DNA of 40,589 nucleotides, taken from positions 1 through 40,589 of the forward strand of contig JAEZQD010000121.1 in assembly GCA_023413185.1 (NCBI GenBank), written 5' to 3'. The stretch comes from Bacillota bacterium. GTDB taxonomy: Bacteria; Bacillota; Clostridia; Oscillospirales; Ruminococcaceae. Below the pieces are notes generated by a model. It ran no database searches. It saw only the letters and a program-made list of their open reading frames with translations, and was not told the DNA's origin. Made by a program: the position numbers and the translations under genes. This document shows positions 15,665 to 24,582 of this stretch, piece after piece. Numbering within the stretch: position 1 is the stretch's first letter; each line of letters opens with the position of its first letter.

Positions 15665-16399
15665 ATGGCAGTAGTATCCATGAAGCAGCTTCTTGAGGCC
15701 GGAGTACATTTCGGTCACCAGACAAGAAGATGGAACCCCAAGATGGCACCTTACATCTTTACCGAGCGTAACGGCATCTACATCATCGACCTGCAAAAGA
15801 CGGTAAGAAAGCTCGAAGAGGCGTACTCCTTCGTTCGCGATACCGTGGCAAGCGGTCACACGGTGTTGTTTGTCGGTACCAAAAAGCAGGCGCAGGACTC
15901 TATCCGCGACGAGGCAATGAGAGCGGGCATCCATTTTGTTAACGCTCGCTGGCTCGGCGGCATGCTCACCAACTTTATGACCATTCGCCGCCGCATCGGT
16001 CGTCTCACCCAGCTTCGCAAGATGCAGGAAGACGGCACCTTCGATGCGCTCCCCAAGAAAGAGGTTATCAAGCTCAACCTCGAGATTGAGAAGCTTGAGA
16101 AGTTCCTTGGCGGCATTAAGAATATGGACAGACTGCCCGGCGCGCTGTTCATCGTTGACCCCCGTAAGGAGAAGATTGCCGTTGCAGAAGCAAAGAAGCT
16201 CGGCATTCCGATCGTTGCGATTGTTGACACAAACTGCGACCCCGATGAGATCGACTACATCATCCCGGGAAATGATGACGCAATCCGTGCGGTTAAACTG
16301 ATTTCCGGTGCAATGGCAAGCGCTGTGCTTGAGGGCAGACAGGGCGCAGAGACAGAAGAAGCGGCTGCACAAGAAGCAGCGACTGCAGACGCTGAGTAG
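15665..16399 (+). CDS. rpsB: 30S ribosomal protein S2
   Basis: S2 binds the 30S subunit between head and body and is needed for S1 and mRNA engagement. The 244-residue protein has the family signatures LLEAGVHFGHQTRRWNPKM, FVGTKKQAQD, ARWLGGMLTNF and DPRKEKIAVAEAKKLGIPIV. The C-terminal tail is rich in Ala and Glu, a variable region in this family. The start follows AGGAGG by 10 bases. Two promoters precede it, and the elongation factor gene tsf follows, the usual bacterial order. Confidence 0.99.
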   Translation: MAVVSMKQLLEAGVHFGHQTRRWNPKMAPYIFTERNGIYIIDLQKTVRKLEEAYSFVRDTVASGHTVLFVGTKKQAQDSIRDEAMRAGIHFVNARWLGGMLTNFMTIRRRIGRLTQLRKMQEDGTFDALPKKEVIKLNLEIEKLEKFLGGIKNMDRLPGALFIVDPRKEKIAVAEAKKLGIPIVAIVDTNCDPDEIDYIIPGNDDAIRAVKLISGAMASAVLEGRQGAETEEAAAQEAATADAE

Positions 16400-16411
16400 T
16401 TTCTAATACAC

Positions 16412-16445
16412 AATGCCCGCGCTCGTTTGCACGGGCATTCCTTTT
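16412..16445 (+). terminator. rpsB-tsf intercistronic hairpin (weak terminator or attenuator)
   Basis: AATGCCCG (16412-16419) pairs with CGGGCATT (16432-16439) around a 12-base loop, followed by CCTTTTA. The short T-run suggests partial termination that would lower tsf relative to rpsB. Confidence 0.55.
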
Positions 16446-16486
16446 AGATAATACATTCAATAGAAATTGAAAGGATGATAGTAACT

Positions 16487-17401
16487 ATGGCTTTTACTGC
16501 AAAGGATGTTGCGCTGCTTCGCGAGAAAACCGGCTGCGGCATGATGGATTGCAAAAAGGCGCTGACCGATTCCAACGGAGATATGGACAAGGCTACGGAG
16601 ATTCTTCGTGAAAAGGGTCTTGCCGCCGCGACCAAAAAGGCTGGCAGAATTGCCGCCGAAGGTCTTGTTTATGCCGCAGTTAACGAGGCGAAGAACGTGG
16701 GTGTTGTCATTGAGATTAACGCCGAGACCGACTTTGTTGCAAAGAACGACAGCTTTGTCGAGTTTGTTAAGACCTGTGCGGACACCGTTCTCGCGCAGAA
16801 CCCCGCGGATGTAGACGCTCTTGCCGAGTGCAAGGTTGCGGGCGGTTCCGATACCATAGCAGACGTATTGCGTGAGAAGATTCTCACAATTGGCGAGAAC
16901 ATGATGATTCGCCGCTTTGCAAGAGCGGAGGGTGTTTTAACCACCTATGTTCATGGCAACGGAAGAATTGGCGTTATGGTGACGTTTGACACGACCCCTG
17001 AGGTTGCCGCAAAGCCCGAGTTTGAGGCATACGCCAAGGACATTGCAATGCAGGTAGCAGCAGCCACCCCGACCTACCTTAATAAGGAAGCGGTTCCCGC
17101 CGGAGAGGTAGAGAAGGAGAAGGAGATACTAACCGCCCAAGCGATTAACGAGGGCAAGCCTGCGGCCATTGCCGAGAAGATGGTTATCGGTCGTATCGCT
17201 AAGTACTACAAAGAGGTTTGTCTTATCGAGCAGCCCTTTGTTAAGAACGGCGACCTTACGGTTACTCAGTACACCGAGAACACCGGCAAAGAGCTGGGCG
17301 GCAAGATTGCCATTACCGGATTCGTTCGCTTTGAAAAGGGCGAAGGACTCGAGAAACGTCAAGATAACTTCGCGGACGAAGTTGCCGGCATGGTGAAATA
17401 G
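16487..17401 (+). CDS. tsf: Translation elongation factor Ts
   Basis: EF-Ts is the guanine nucleotide exchange factor that recycles EF-Tu. The 304-residue protein begins with the UBA-like domain holding LREKTGCGMMDCKKAL. The core follows with NAETDFVAKNDSFVEFV, the family's EF-Tu contact region, and a C-terminal module with EQPFVKNGDLTVTQY. The ATG at 16487 gives the standard N-terminus MAFTAKDV and has AAGGA about 12 bases upstream. It is the last gene of the rpsB-tsf unit, closed by a strong terminator. Confidence 0.98.
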   Translation: MAFTAKDVALLREKTGCGMMDCKKALTDSNGDMDKATEILREKGLAAATKKAGRIAAEGLVYAAVNEAKNVGVVIEINAETDFVAKNDSFVEFVKTCADTVLAQNPADVDALAECKVAGGSDTIADVLREKILTIGENMMIRRFARAEGVLTTYVHGNGRIGVMVTFDTTPEVAAKPEFEAYAKDIAMQVAAATPTYLNKEAVPAGEVEKEKEILTAQAINEGKPAAIAEKMVIGRIAKYYKEVCLIEQPFVKNGDLTVTQYTENTGKELGGKIAITGFVRFEKGEGLEKRQDNFADEVAGMVK

Positions 17402-17428
17402 TCTGTCGGTTCGACAATTAACCAAGAT

Positions 17429-17465
17429 GCCCCTGGATGTATAAACACATTCAGGGGCTTTTTTT
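17429..17465 (+). terminator. Rho-independent terminator of rpsB-tsf
   Basis: GCCCCTG (17429-17435) pairs with CAGGGGC (17452-17458), with further imperfect pairing of ATGT and ACAT inside. A run of seven T follows. Confidence 0.9.
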
Positions 17466-17687
17466 GCTTGAGTGAAGTATTTTTAAGGAGAAACAGCACT
17501 ATTTTGTTGAATCGATTACATATTTAACATAAAACTGCGATGCAGAATTAAGTCAACTAGTGAGAACCTGTCATTCATTTCGCCAAGAACCGCCTGATTG
17601 GTGGGCTTTTGTTGTTTGTTTGCGTACATTTTTTAAGAAATAATTGTTTAAATGGCAATATTATGTTAAATAATTTGTTGAATTCTA
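17466..17687. other. AT-rich intergenic region after the tsf terminator
   Basis: No gene is seen. A weak CCGCC/GGTGG hairpin near 17590-17605 is followed by GCTTTTGTTG and might be a second terminator. The rest is AT-rich spacer leading to the promoter of the lipoprotein gene. Confidence 0.35.
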
Positions 17688-17716
17688 TTGACCGGTAAGG
17701 AAAGCTGTTGTAATAT
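17688..17716 (+). promoter_or_regulatory. Promoter of the GHL10-like lipoprotein gene
   Basis: TTGACC (17688-17693), a 17-base spacer and TAATAT (17711-17716), about 45 bases before the start codon. Confidence 0.65.
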
Positions 17717-17759
17717 ATTATGTGTATAAGTATACGCCCGAAAGAAAGGGGAGTCTCTT

Positions 17760-19268
17760 TTGAAAAAACCGAGCAGAATTTTTCTCTTAATGATGGCGGT
17801 GCTTATGCTTTGCTCCTGCACCTATAATATGACGTTAACGCCCTCTTCCGACGTCACATCATCCATACAGGACGGGAAATCGTCCGAGCTTTACCCCCCG
17901 GAGCAGCCGGCGTTTAACGAAAGCCTGCCTGTCCAAAGCGACGGCGGCGAGCCATCATCGGATGCACAGTCGAGCGAGCTTAGCGAGGACACCTCTTCCA
18001 AGGCTGGGGATACGCAGTCCTCCTCCAAGGTGTCATCCTCTGCGAGCTCGTCCTCCAAGGCGGCATCCTCCAAGCCGACATCCTCTGCCGGTTCATCTTC
18101 CAAGGCGCCATCTTCTCAGGAAACGTCCTCGGCGGCGCAACCCAGCCAAAACACCGCCGCGCCCGCCGATGAGCTGCGTGCGGTATGGATATCCTACCTG
18201 GATTTAGAGACCATGCTAAAGAGCAAGAGCCAGTCAGCGGCAAAATCGGCCATTAACAAGGCATTTGATAACGTAACAGACCGCGCCATGAACGCTGTAA
18301 TTCTGCAGGTGCGTCCGTTTGCCGACGCGCTGTACGAGTCGGATTATTTTCCGTGGTCACGGATTTTAACCGGCACACAGGGCAAGGACCCCGGGTACGA
18401 CCCGTTGGAGCTGATGGTCGCCAGTGCCCGCGCGAGAGGGTTGGAGGTCCATGTGTGGATAAACCCCTATCGCATCTTGACATCAACAAGCTATTCCAAT
18501 CTTGCAAGTGGTCACATCGCGCGGGAGTGGAACGCGCAGGGTAACGACTATACCATCGTGGTAGACGGCAAGGGCATCTTTTTTAACCCCGCACGCAAGC
18601 AGGTACGTGACCTCATTGTAGACGGGGTAACCGAGATTGTCGCAAACTACGATATCGACGGTATCCATTTTGACGATTACTTCTACCCCACAACCGCAGC
18701 CTCCTTTGACAAAACGGCTTACAGCGAGTACAAGGCGGACGGGGGCGGTAAATCGCTTAGCGCATGGCGAATGGATAACGTCAACAAGCTGATATCCGAG
18801 ACCTATTCGGCGGTAAAATCCGTCGATTCGTCGGTTCAGTTCGGCGTAAGCCCCAACGGCAACATCGACCAAAACTACTCCACGCTCTATGCCGACGTGA
18901 AAACATGGTGTAAAAACGAAGGTTATATCGACTATATCATGCCGCAGCTTTACTACGGCTTTGAGAACGCCACCTGCCCTTATGAGCAGACGCTCAAGGC
19001 ATGGAACGACATGATTACCGTAAAGGGCATCAAGCTCTATCCCGGGCTTGCGGTGTATAAAATCGGTACGGAAGACCAGTGGGCGGGTGCTGGGTCGCAG
19101 GAATGGCTGTCTACTACCACCATGCTGCGCCGACAGGTTGCCTCTGCCAGAGCCTATTCCAAATACGACGGCTTTGCCCTTTACCGATACGATTCCGCCG
19201 TCAATCCCGCATCCGCGGTCGCCTCACGGGTTGCCAAGGAGATCGATAATCTGATTTCTATCTTATAG
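17760..19268 (+). CDS. Lipoprotein with GHL10-like (DUF187) glycosidase domain
   Basis: This 502-residue surface lipoprotein has a signal peptide ending in the lipobox LCSC (Cys at about residue 21), then a long Ser/Lys/Ala linker (about 30-135) built from imperfect SSSKA-type units. A TIM-barrel-like domain runs from ELRAVWISYLDLE (about 139) to the C-terminus. The domain shows the GHL10 features NAVILQVRPFADALYES, EVHVWINPYR, DGIHFDDYFYP (residues 300-310; Asp305 and Asp306) and DYIMPQLYYGF. Family members are predicted to act on cell-wall or surface glycans, but the substrate is unproven. It starts at a TTG after AAAGGGGAG. The next gene carries a related domain, so the pair looks like a duplication. 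Confidence 0.85.
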   Translation: MKKPSRIFLLMMAVLMLCSCTYNMTLTPSSDVTSSIQDGKSSELYPPEQPAFNESLPVQSDGGEPSSDAQSSELSEDTSSKAGDTQSSSKVSSSASSSSKAASSKPTSSAGSSSKAPSSQETSSAAQPSQNTAAPADELRAVWISYLDLETMLKSKSQSAAKSAINKAFDNVTDRAMNAVILQVRPFADALYESDYFPWSRILTGTQGKDPGYDPLELMVASARARGLEVHVWINPYRILTSTSYSNLASGHIAREWNAQGNDYTIVVDGKGIFFNPARKQVRDLIVDGVTEIVANYDIDGIHFDDYFYPTTAASFDKTAYSEYKADGGGKSLSAWRMDNVNKLISETYSAVKSVDSSVQFGVSPNGNIDQNYSTLYADVKTWCKNEGYIDYIMPQLYYGFENATCPYEQTLKAWNDMITVKGIKLYPGLAVYKIGTEDQWAGAGSQEWLSTTTMLRRQVASARAYSKYDGFALYRYDSAVNPASAVASRVAKEIDNLISIL

Positions 19269-19292
19269 TTAATTAGACCATAGACTATGGCA

Positions 19293-19334
19293 AACCGCAC
19301 GCATTCGCGTGCGCCGTACGGTTTTCGTGCGGTT
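19293..19334 (+). repeat. Nested inverted repeats between the two GHL10-like genes
   Basis: AACCGCACG (19293-19301) pairs with CGTGCGGTT (19326-19334). Alternatively CGCACGC (19296-19302) pairs with GCGTGCG (19307-19313) on a tight 4-base loop, leaving palindromic CCGTACGG followed by TTTT. The two folds are mutually exclusive, so this could be a terminator or attenuator. Confidence 0.45.
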
Positions 19335-19410
19335 CAAAACGGGTTCGTTAAAGTTTGCTGAGCATAATTCATCCGCGCTTAGGCGCAACCGATTACAGGG
19401 GGACGTAAAA

Positions 19411-22400
19411 ATGACGAGAACCAGAAAACGAAACCGAATTTTAGGCGCAGTTGTGGGGATCAGCTTTTTAGTTATCACCCTGTTTGCGGGCGTGTATGCA
19501 TTTGCAATGGACGGTTCTTCCGTGCTTCCGCCGAGCATTATCAACGCAAACGACAGCAAGGTGAATCCGGACGAGCCATCCGAACCGCCGGTGGAATCCG
19601 AGCCGGAGCCCGAACCGGAGCCAGAGCCCGAGCCGGAGCCGGTGTTCTCCCGCCCGAGTGAACTGCGCGCGGTCTATCTAATTCCGGGTGAGGACTTCAT
19701 TTTAAACGGCACAACCTCCGCCGCTACGGTGCAGGGTGAGATTGACGCAGCCATTCAAAGCTCTGCTTCGATGGGCATGAACTCGGTTGTTGTTGACCTG
19801 CGGTATGGCGATACGGTTATCTATAAATCGGATCTCTTCCGCTCCAAGGTGGGTGATTTCGACGCGCTTGATTACCTGACCAAACAAGCCGAGCAAAAGG
19901 GGCTGTACGTCTATGTGTTGTACGAGGCGCTCAGCATACCGTCGGGGGATAAGATAGTCACGGCGGACAACATAAGCGGCGACACGCTCGACATTATGAT
20001 GAATGGTGTCAAGGAGATCGTAGCGGGCTACAAGGTCGACGGCGTAATTATAGAAAATTATCTCAACGAGACCACCGAAAACTCCTATGCCTCTTATTCG
20101 GAGAACGGGCTTTCGATGGGGTTTGAGAACTATATGTACCAGAACACCGAGGCGGTTATCAAGTCGATAGCCGAGGCGGTGCGCAAAGAAAACCGAAACG
20201 TGCAGGTCGGTATCTCCACCACCAGCGTGTGGGCGAACAAGGAGTCAAACGAACTGGGCTCGGATACGTCGGCAACCTATCAGATGCTTTATGACGGGCA
20301 CGCAGACGTGAAGAAGTACATAGAACAAGGCTATGTGGATTTTGTATCGGTCAAGGCGACCGGTTCGCTAACCGACAGCGCGGTTCCATTCGCCAAGGTC
20401 ACCAAATGGTGGGGCGAGCTTGCGCAGGAAAACGGTATCCCGATGTACGCCGTGCATTCCGCGACCAAGGCATGCACCGACAGCGCGGGCTGGAGCAGCC
20501 CCGACCAGCTGACCCGTCAGGTGATGGAGGCAAAGACCGTCACGGGCTACACCGGCAGTGCGTTTAACTCTCTTAAGGCACTCGCGGCAGACCCGAACAA
20601 GAGCACCGATCTCTTGATTAAATACTTCAACAATCAGGTACAGGAGGCGCATGTCCTTAAGGACCTTGCGATTACCCAGCCTACCAAAAAGACCTATACC
20701 ACAGCCGAGCAGACCGTCGCGTTCCAGGGTGCATCCGACCCGAACTTCCCCATTACGCTCAACGGTCAGGAACTCGAGCAGGATAAAAACGGTTACATCG
20801 GTTATGAGGCAACGCTTTCTGCGGGTACCAATACCTTTGTATTCGAACACAAGGAAAAGACAGTCACCTACACCATCACACGTGATGTGCAGGTACTCAA
20901 AGAGGTATATCCCGCAGGCTCTGTGTCCGCCATCGGCGGCTCGCAGCTGACGGTAACCGCTGTGGCATACAGCACCGCAACGGTTAAGGCGACCTTAGGT
21001 GGTCAGACCATAACCCTGAAAGAGGACACAAACCTTGAAGACTCGGACGAGAAGGATTCAAGCTACCGCCGCTTTATCGGCACGTTTACCATGCCCGAGG
21101 GTACCAGCTCGACGCAGTCACTGGGTACAGTGAAGTTTTCGGCAAGCGCCGAGGGCTTCTCGGAATCGGCTTCCGGCGCAAGCATCAAGGTAGCCGAGGC
21201 GATCTCCTACGATACCTCGGACGGAAACGGCAGACAGCTTCAGGTAACCGCGACGCAGGCCGAGACCTTCCCCACCAATACCATCAACGATTATTCCCAC
21301 CCCGAATACCATCCGCTGCCCAAGGGTACCATCGATAAGGCGGTCAGCGACGCCATCAACTATTCCGACGGCAAGAGCTCGTTTACATACTACATCCTGT
21401 CCTCTGGTGTTCGCGTCTACGCGCAGGACATCAAGTTTATTGACGAGCTGGATCTTTCCGACAACAAGATATCTGCATTGACGGTGACAAACGACGGGCG
21501 GTACACAACCGTTTCGCTCAGCATGAGCTGGCAGGTACCCTACACTGTTGCACTGTCGAACTCGCAGATGAAGATATCGTTTAACAACACCTCATCCATC
21601 CCCGCAAGCCTTGCGTCACTCAGCAAAAACCCGTTGTTCTCCAGTGCCACCTGGTCGGGCTCTACGCTCACGCTCGGCATTAAAAACGGCGGTTTGATGG
21701 GCTACCAAGCCTCCTACAACGGAACAACACTCAACCTGAAGTTTAACAACCCCGCGCCCATACAGAGCGCGTCTAACAGCTATGGCTATACGCTGAGCGG
21801 TGCCAGAATTGTACTCGACCCCGGTCACAACGACTCCGACCCCGGCGCTTTGGGCTTCTATCCCGATATGCATGAGCGCGAGATAAACCGCGCCATCGCA
21901 GCGAAAACCAAAGCCATCCTTCAGGACCTGGGCGCTTCCGTACAGGTTAACCCCACACCGTCCAGCTCATCACTTACCGGACGCATCGCAAACGCTCTCT
22001 CGTTTGAGCCTCATCTGCTGATATCGCTGCACAGCAACTCGGGCAGTTCCAGCGCGACGGGTTCTGAAAGCTACTACTTCAACTCGTTCTCGCAGCCGCT
22101 TGCAGGATACGCCGCAAAACGTGTATCTTCGTTTCTCGGTATTACAAACAGAGGCGCTAAATTCTCCTACTTCTACATGACGCGTAGCTTCGCGTTCCCC
22201 GCGACGCTTACCGAGTACGGCTTTGTGAGCAACCGCTCGGAATACGAGCTGCTGGTCAGCTCCGCGGGACAGACTGCCGCGGCTCAGGGAACGGTTAAGG
22301 CAATCATCGATTTCTTTGAAAGCCGATATGGTTCATCCTCCACCGGCACCGAGTCTACCGGCAAGGTCGCCACTGTCAACGTAACCGGTGTAACGCTTGA

Positions 22401-22950
22401 CCAAACAAAACTGACGGTAGAGGTGGGTAAAACCGCCTCACTAAAAGCGGCGATTGCCCCCGCAGACGCTACCAATCAAAACCTTACGTGGGTAAGCAGC
22501 AACACATCGGTTGCCACGGTGGACGCAAACGGCGTTGTTACGGGTGTTAAACCAGGCACCGCCAAGATTACCGTAAAAACCGAGGACAGGGGCAAGAGTG
22601 CCGTTGCAACGATAACCGTAAAAGAAGCGTCCTCATCGTCTTCGTCCTCCTCGTCGTCCTCGTCTTCATCATCCTCCTCGTCAACAGGGTCTTCGGATTC
22701 AGAATCGGGCTTATTCATGCTTTACGATGAAATACTAATGGATGGAATTAACTCCGAAGATACGTTGCCGGTCAAGGTTAATGGCGTAGAAGTTCCGGGT
22801 ACCGATGTGACATGGAGCACCTCCAACTCCGCTGTCGTCACAGTGGATGCCAATGGTAGGATTGTATCGAAAAAGTCAGGCACTGCTACGATAACGGCAA
22901 CCACAAAGGACGGTAAATACACCGCAACCTGTATTGTTAAAGTACCGTAA
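19411..22950 (+). CDS. Surface protein: GHL10-like domain, amidase_3 and Big_2 domains
   Basis: This is a 1179-residue multidomain envelope protein. An N-terminal membrane or signal helix (about 12-32) is followed by a Glu-Pro repeat (about 62-78) and a GHL10-like barrel (84-410) homologous to the preceding lipoprotein. Beta-rich Ig-like regions (410-790) lead into an N-acetylmuramoyl-L-alanine amidase domain (798-973). The amidase zinc ligands are His806 in DPGHND, Glu822 in HEREIN and His874 in SLHSN, with catalytic Glu935 in TEYGF, so the domain looks active. Two Big_2 domains (about 988-1070 and 1101-1179) are separated by a poly-Ser run. In the GHL10-like domain the FDDYFYP motif reads IENYLNE, so it may be non-catalytic. 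The ATG follows GGGGGA. It probably cuts or binds peptidoglycan. Confidence 0.87.
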   Translation: MTRTRKRNRILGAVVGISFLVITLFAGVYAFAMDGSSVLPPSIINANDSKVNPDEPSEPPVESEPEPEPEPEPEPEPVFSRPSELRAVYLIPGEDFILNGTTSAATVQGEIDAAIQSSASMGMNSVVVDLRYGDTVIYKSDLFRSKVGDFDALDYLTKQAEQKGLYVYVLYEALSIPSGDKIVTADNISGDTLDIMMNGVKEIVAGYKVDGVIIENYLNETTENSYASYSENGLSMGFENYMYQNTEAVIKSIAEAVRKENRNVQVGISTTSVWANKESNELGSDTSATYQMLYDGHADVKKYIEQGYVDFVSVKATGSLTDSAVPFAKVTKWWGELAQENGIPMYAVHSATKACTDSAGWSSPDQLTRQVMEAKTVTGYTGSAFNSLKALAADPNKSTDLLIKYFNNQVQEAHVLKDLAITQPTKKTYTTAEQTVAFQGASDPNFPITLNGQELEQDKNGYIGYEATLSAGTNTFVFEHKEKTVTYTITRDVQVLKEVYPAGSVSAIGGSQLTVTAVAYSTATVKATLGGQTITLKEDTNLEDSDEKDSSYRRFIGTFTMPEGTSSTQSLGTVKFSASAEGFSESASGASIKVAEAISYDTSDGNGRQLQVTATQAETFPTNTINDYSHPEYHPLPKGTIDKAVSDAINYSDGKSSFTYYILSSGVRVYAQDIKFIDELDLSDNKISALTVTNDGRYTTVSLSMSWQVPYTVALSNSQMKISFNNTSSIPASLASLSKNPLFSSATWSGSTLTLGIKNGGLMGYQASYNGTTLNLKFNNPAPIQSASNSYGYTLSGARIVLDPGHNDSDPGALGFYPDMHEREINRAIAAKTKAILQDLGASVQVNPTPSSSSLTGRIANALSFEPHLLISLHSNSGSSSATGSESYYFNSFSQPLAGYAAKRVSSFLGITNRGAKFSYFYMTRSFAFPATLTEYGFVSNRSEYELLVSSAGQTAAAQGTVKAIIDFFESRYGSSSTGTESTGKVATVNVTGVTLDQTKLTVEVGKTASLKAAIAPADATNQNLTWVSSNTSVATVDANGVVTGVKPGTAKITVKTEDRGKSAVATITVKEASSSSSSSSSSSSSSSSSSTGSSDSESGLFMLYDEILMDGINSEDTLPVKVNGVEVPGTDVTWSTSNSAVVTVDANGRIVSKKSGTATITATTKDGKYTATCIVKVP

Positions 22951-22972
22951 AAGCTATGGCTTCCATTATGAA

Positions 22973-23000
22973 AGCAGCCCGCCGTCGCGGGCTGCTTTTT
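22973..23000 (+). terminator. Rho-independent terminator
   Basis: AGCAGCCCGC (22973-22982) pairs with GCGGGCTGCT (22987-22996) on a 4-base loop, followed by a T-run. It closes the surface-protein gene. Confidence 0.9.
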
Positions 23001-23034
23001 GCTGGGAATTTCGCACCCCGGTGCCATTAATTAT

Positions 23035-23063
23035 TTGACGCAGCAGCAATATGTTTGTATAAT
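23035..23063 (+). promoter_or_regulatory. Promoter of the miaB-ylbF-mutSL-miaA operon
   Basis: TTGACG (23035-23040), a 17-base spacer and TATAAT (23058-23063). Transcription would begin close to 23070. Confidence 0.8.
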
Positions 23064-23105
23064 TAGATAATGCCTACGAACCTTATGGATGGGGAATTAA
23101 CAGAT

Positions 23106-24536
23106 ATGAGCCAACAGATAAAACAGAGCATTGACCCTGCCGAGCTTGCGCGCCAGGATGATTTTGCGCGGCGGGTCTTTGATATAAACGACGAGCATTT
23201 TCATAAAACAGGCACACAGCGCCTTGCCTTAACACACAGCTACGGCTGCCAGCAGAACGTCGCGGATGGCGAAAAGCTGGACGGTCAGCTTGCGCGTATG
23301 GGCTACGGCTTTACCGACAACCCCGACCTTGCGGATGTTATCATCTATAACACCTGCGCGGTGCGCGAGCATGCGGAGGATCGGGTGTTCGGCAATGTGG
23401 GCGCGTTAAAGCACAACAAGCGTCGCAAGCCGGACATGATTATCGGCGTGTGCGGCTGTATGATGCAGCAGGAGCACGTGAGCGAAAAGATACGCAACCA
23501 TTACCCGTTTGTCGACCTTGTATTTGGCACCTACGCCTCGCATAAGCTGCCCGAGCTCATCTACACCTGTATGACGAGCGGTCGGCGCGTGATGGATGTT
23601 GGCGAGCAGGAGGGCTACCTGCCGGAGGGTCTGCCCGTTCGACGCAGCGGGTCGCTTAAGGCGTGGCTGCCGGTAATGTACGGCTGCAACAATTTCTGCA
23701 GCTACTGTGTGGTACCCTATGTGCGCGGCAGAGAACGCTCGCGCGACAGCAAGGCGGTCATTGAAGAGGCACGCGCGCTGGTGAACGAAGGGTTTAAGGA
23801 GATTACCCTGCTTGGGCAGAATGTAAACTCCTACGGCAGGGGCGTACAAGGCGAGCTGTCGTTTGCGCAGCTTGTGCGTGAGATAGACGCCATCGAAGGC
23901 GATTTTCGCATCCGCTTTATGACAAGCCACCCGAAGGACGCAACCGAGGAGCTGTTTTTGGCGATTGCCGACAGTAAAAAGGTCGAACGGCATATCCACC
24001 TGCCGGTGCAGTGCGCAAGCGACCGCATCCTGCGTATGATGAACCGAGGGTATACCGCACAGCAGTATCTGGATAAGATAGCCCTTGCACGGAGCATTAT
24101 TGACGGTGTCAGCTTTACCAGCGACATTATTGTTGGCTTTCCCGGCGAAACGTACGACGACTTCAAGCAAACCCTTTCGCTTGTAGAAACGGTGCGCTAC
24201 GACGCGCTGTTTACCTTCATCTATTCCAAACGCGTGGGTACAAAGGCGGAGCAGCTTGAAGACCCCATCCCGCACAAGCACAAAACCGAGTGGTTTTCCG
24301 AGCTTTTGCGCGTGCAGTCCGAAATCGGCAAGCAGCGTTACCGCGAGCAGATAGGCAAAACGGTGCGTGTTCTGGCGGAGGGTCAGGGGCGTACGGGCGA
24401 AGGGTGGCTTACTGGCAAAACCGAGCACGCCGTCGCCTGCGAGTTTAAAGCACCGCTAGAGTATACGGGGCGATTTGTAGATGTGACGGTCACCGATGCG
24501 CAAAACTGGTCGCTGATTGGCGAACCGATAGTATAA
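23106..24536 (+). CDS. miaB: tRNA-2-methylthio-N6-dimethylallyladenosine synthase
   Basis: MiaB is a radical SAM methylthiotransferase that converts i6A37 to ms2i6A37 in tRNAs reading UNN codons. The 476-residue protein has three N-terminal cysteines for the auxiliary cluster (Cys48 in GCQQN, Cys84 in NTCAVRE, Cys118 in CGCMMQ). The radical SAM site is CNNFCSYC (residues 194-201), and a C-terminal TRAM domain binds the tRNA. The ATG at 23106 is chosen because the promoter just upstream would start mRNA near 23070, which leaves an ATG there almost leaderless; GGGGAA precedes 23106 at a slightly long distance. MiaA, the preceding step, is encoded at the end of the same operon. Confidence 0.96.
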   Translation: MSQQIKQSIDPAELARQDDFARRVFDINDEHFHKTGTQRLALTHSYGCQQNVADGEKLDGQLARMGYGFTDNPDLADVIIYNTCAVREHAEDRVFGNVGALKHNKRRKPDMIIGVCGCMMQQEHVSEKIRNHYPFVDLVFGTYASHKLPELIYTCMTSGRRVMDVGEQEGYLPEGLPVRRSGSLKAWLPVMYGCNNFCSYCVVPYVRGRERSRDSKAVIEEARALVNEGFKEITLLGQNVNSYGRGVQGELSFAQLVREIDAIEGDFRIRFMTSHPKDATEELFLAIADSKKVERHIHLPVQCASDRILRMMNRGYTAQQYLDKIALARSIIDGVSFTSDIIVGFPGETYDDFKQTLSLVETVRYDALFTFIYSKRVGTKAEQLEDPIPHKHKTEWFSELLRVQSEIGKQRYREQIGKTVRVLAEGQGRTGEGWLTGKTEHAVACEFKAPLEYTGRFVDVTVTDAQNWSLIGEPIV

Positions 24537-24582
24537 ATATAACCGCACAGCCCGAATAACCGGGCAGAAAGAGGGATAACAC

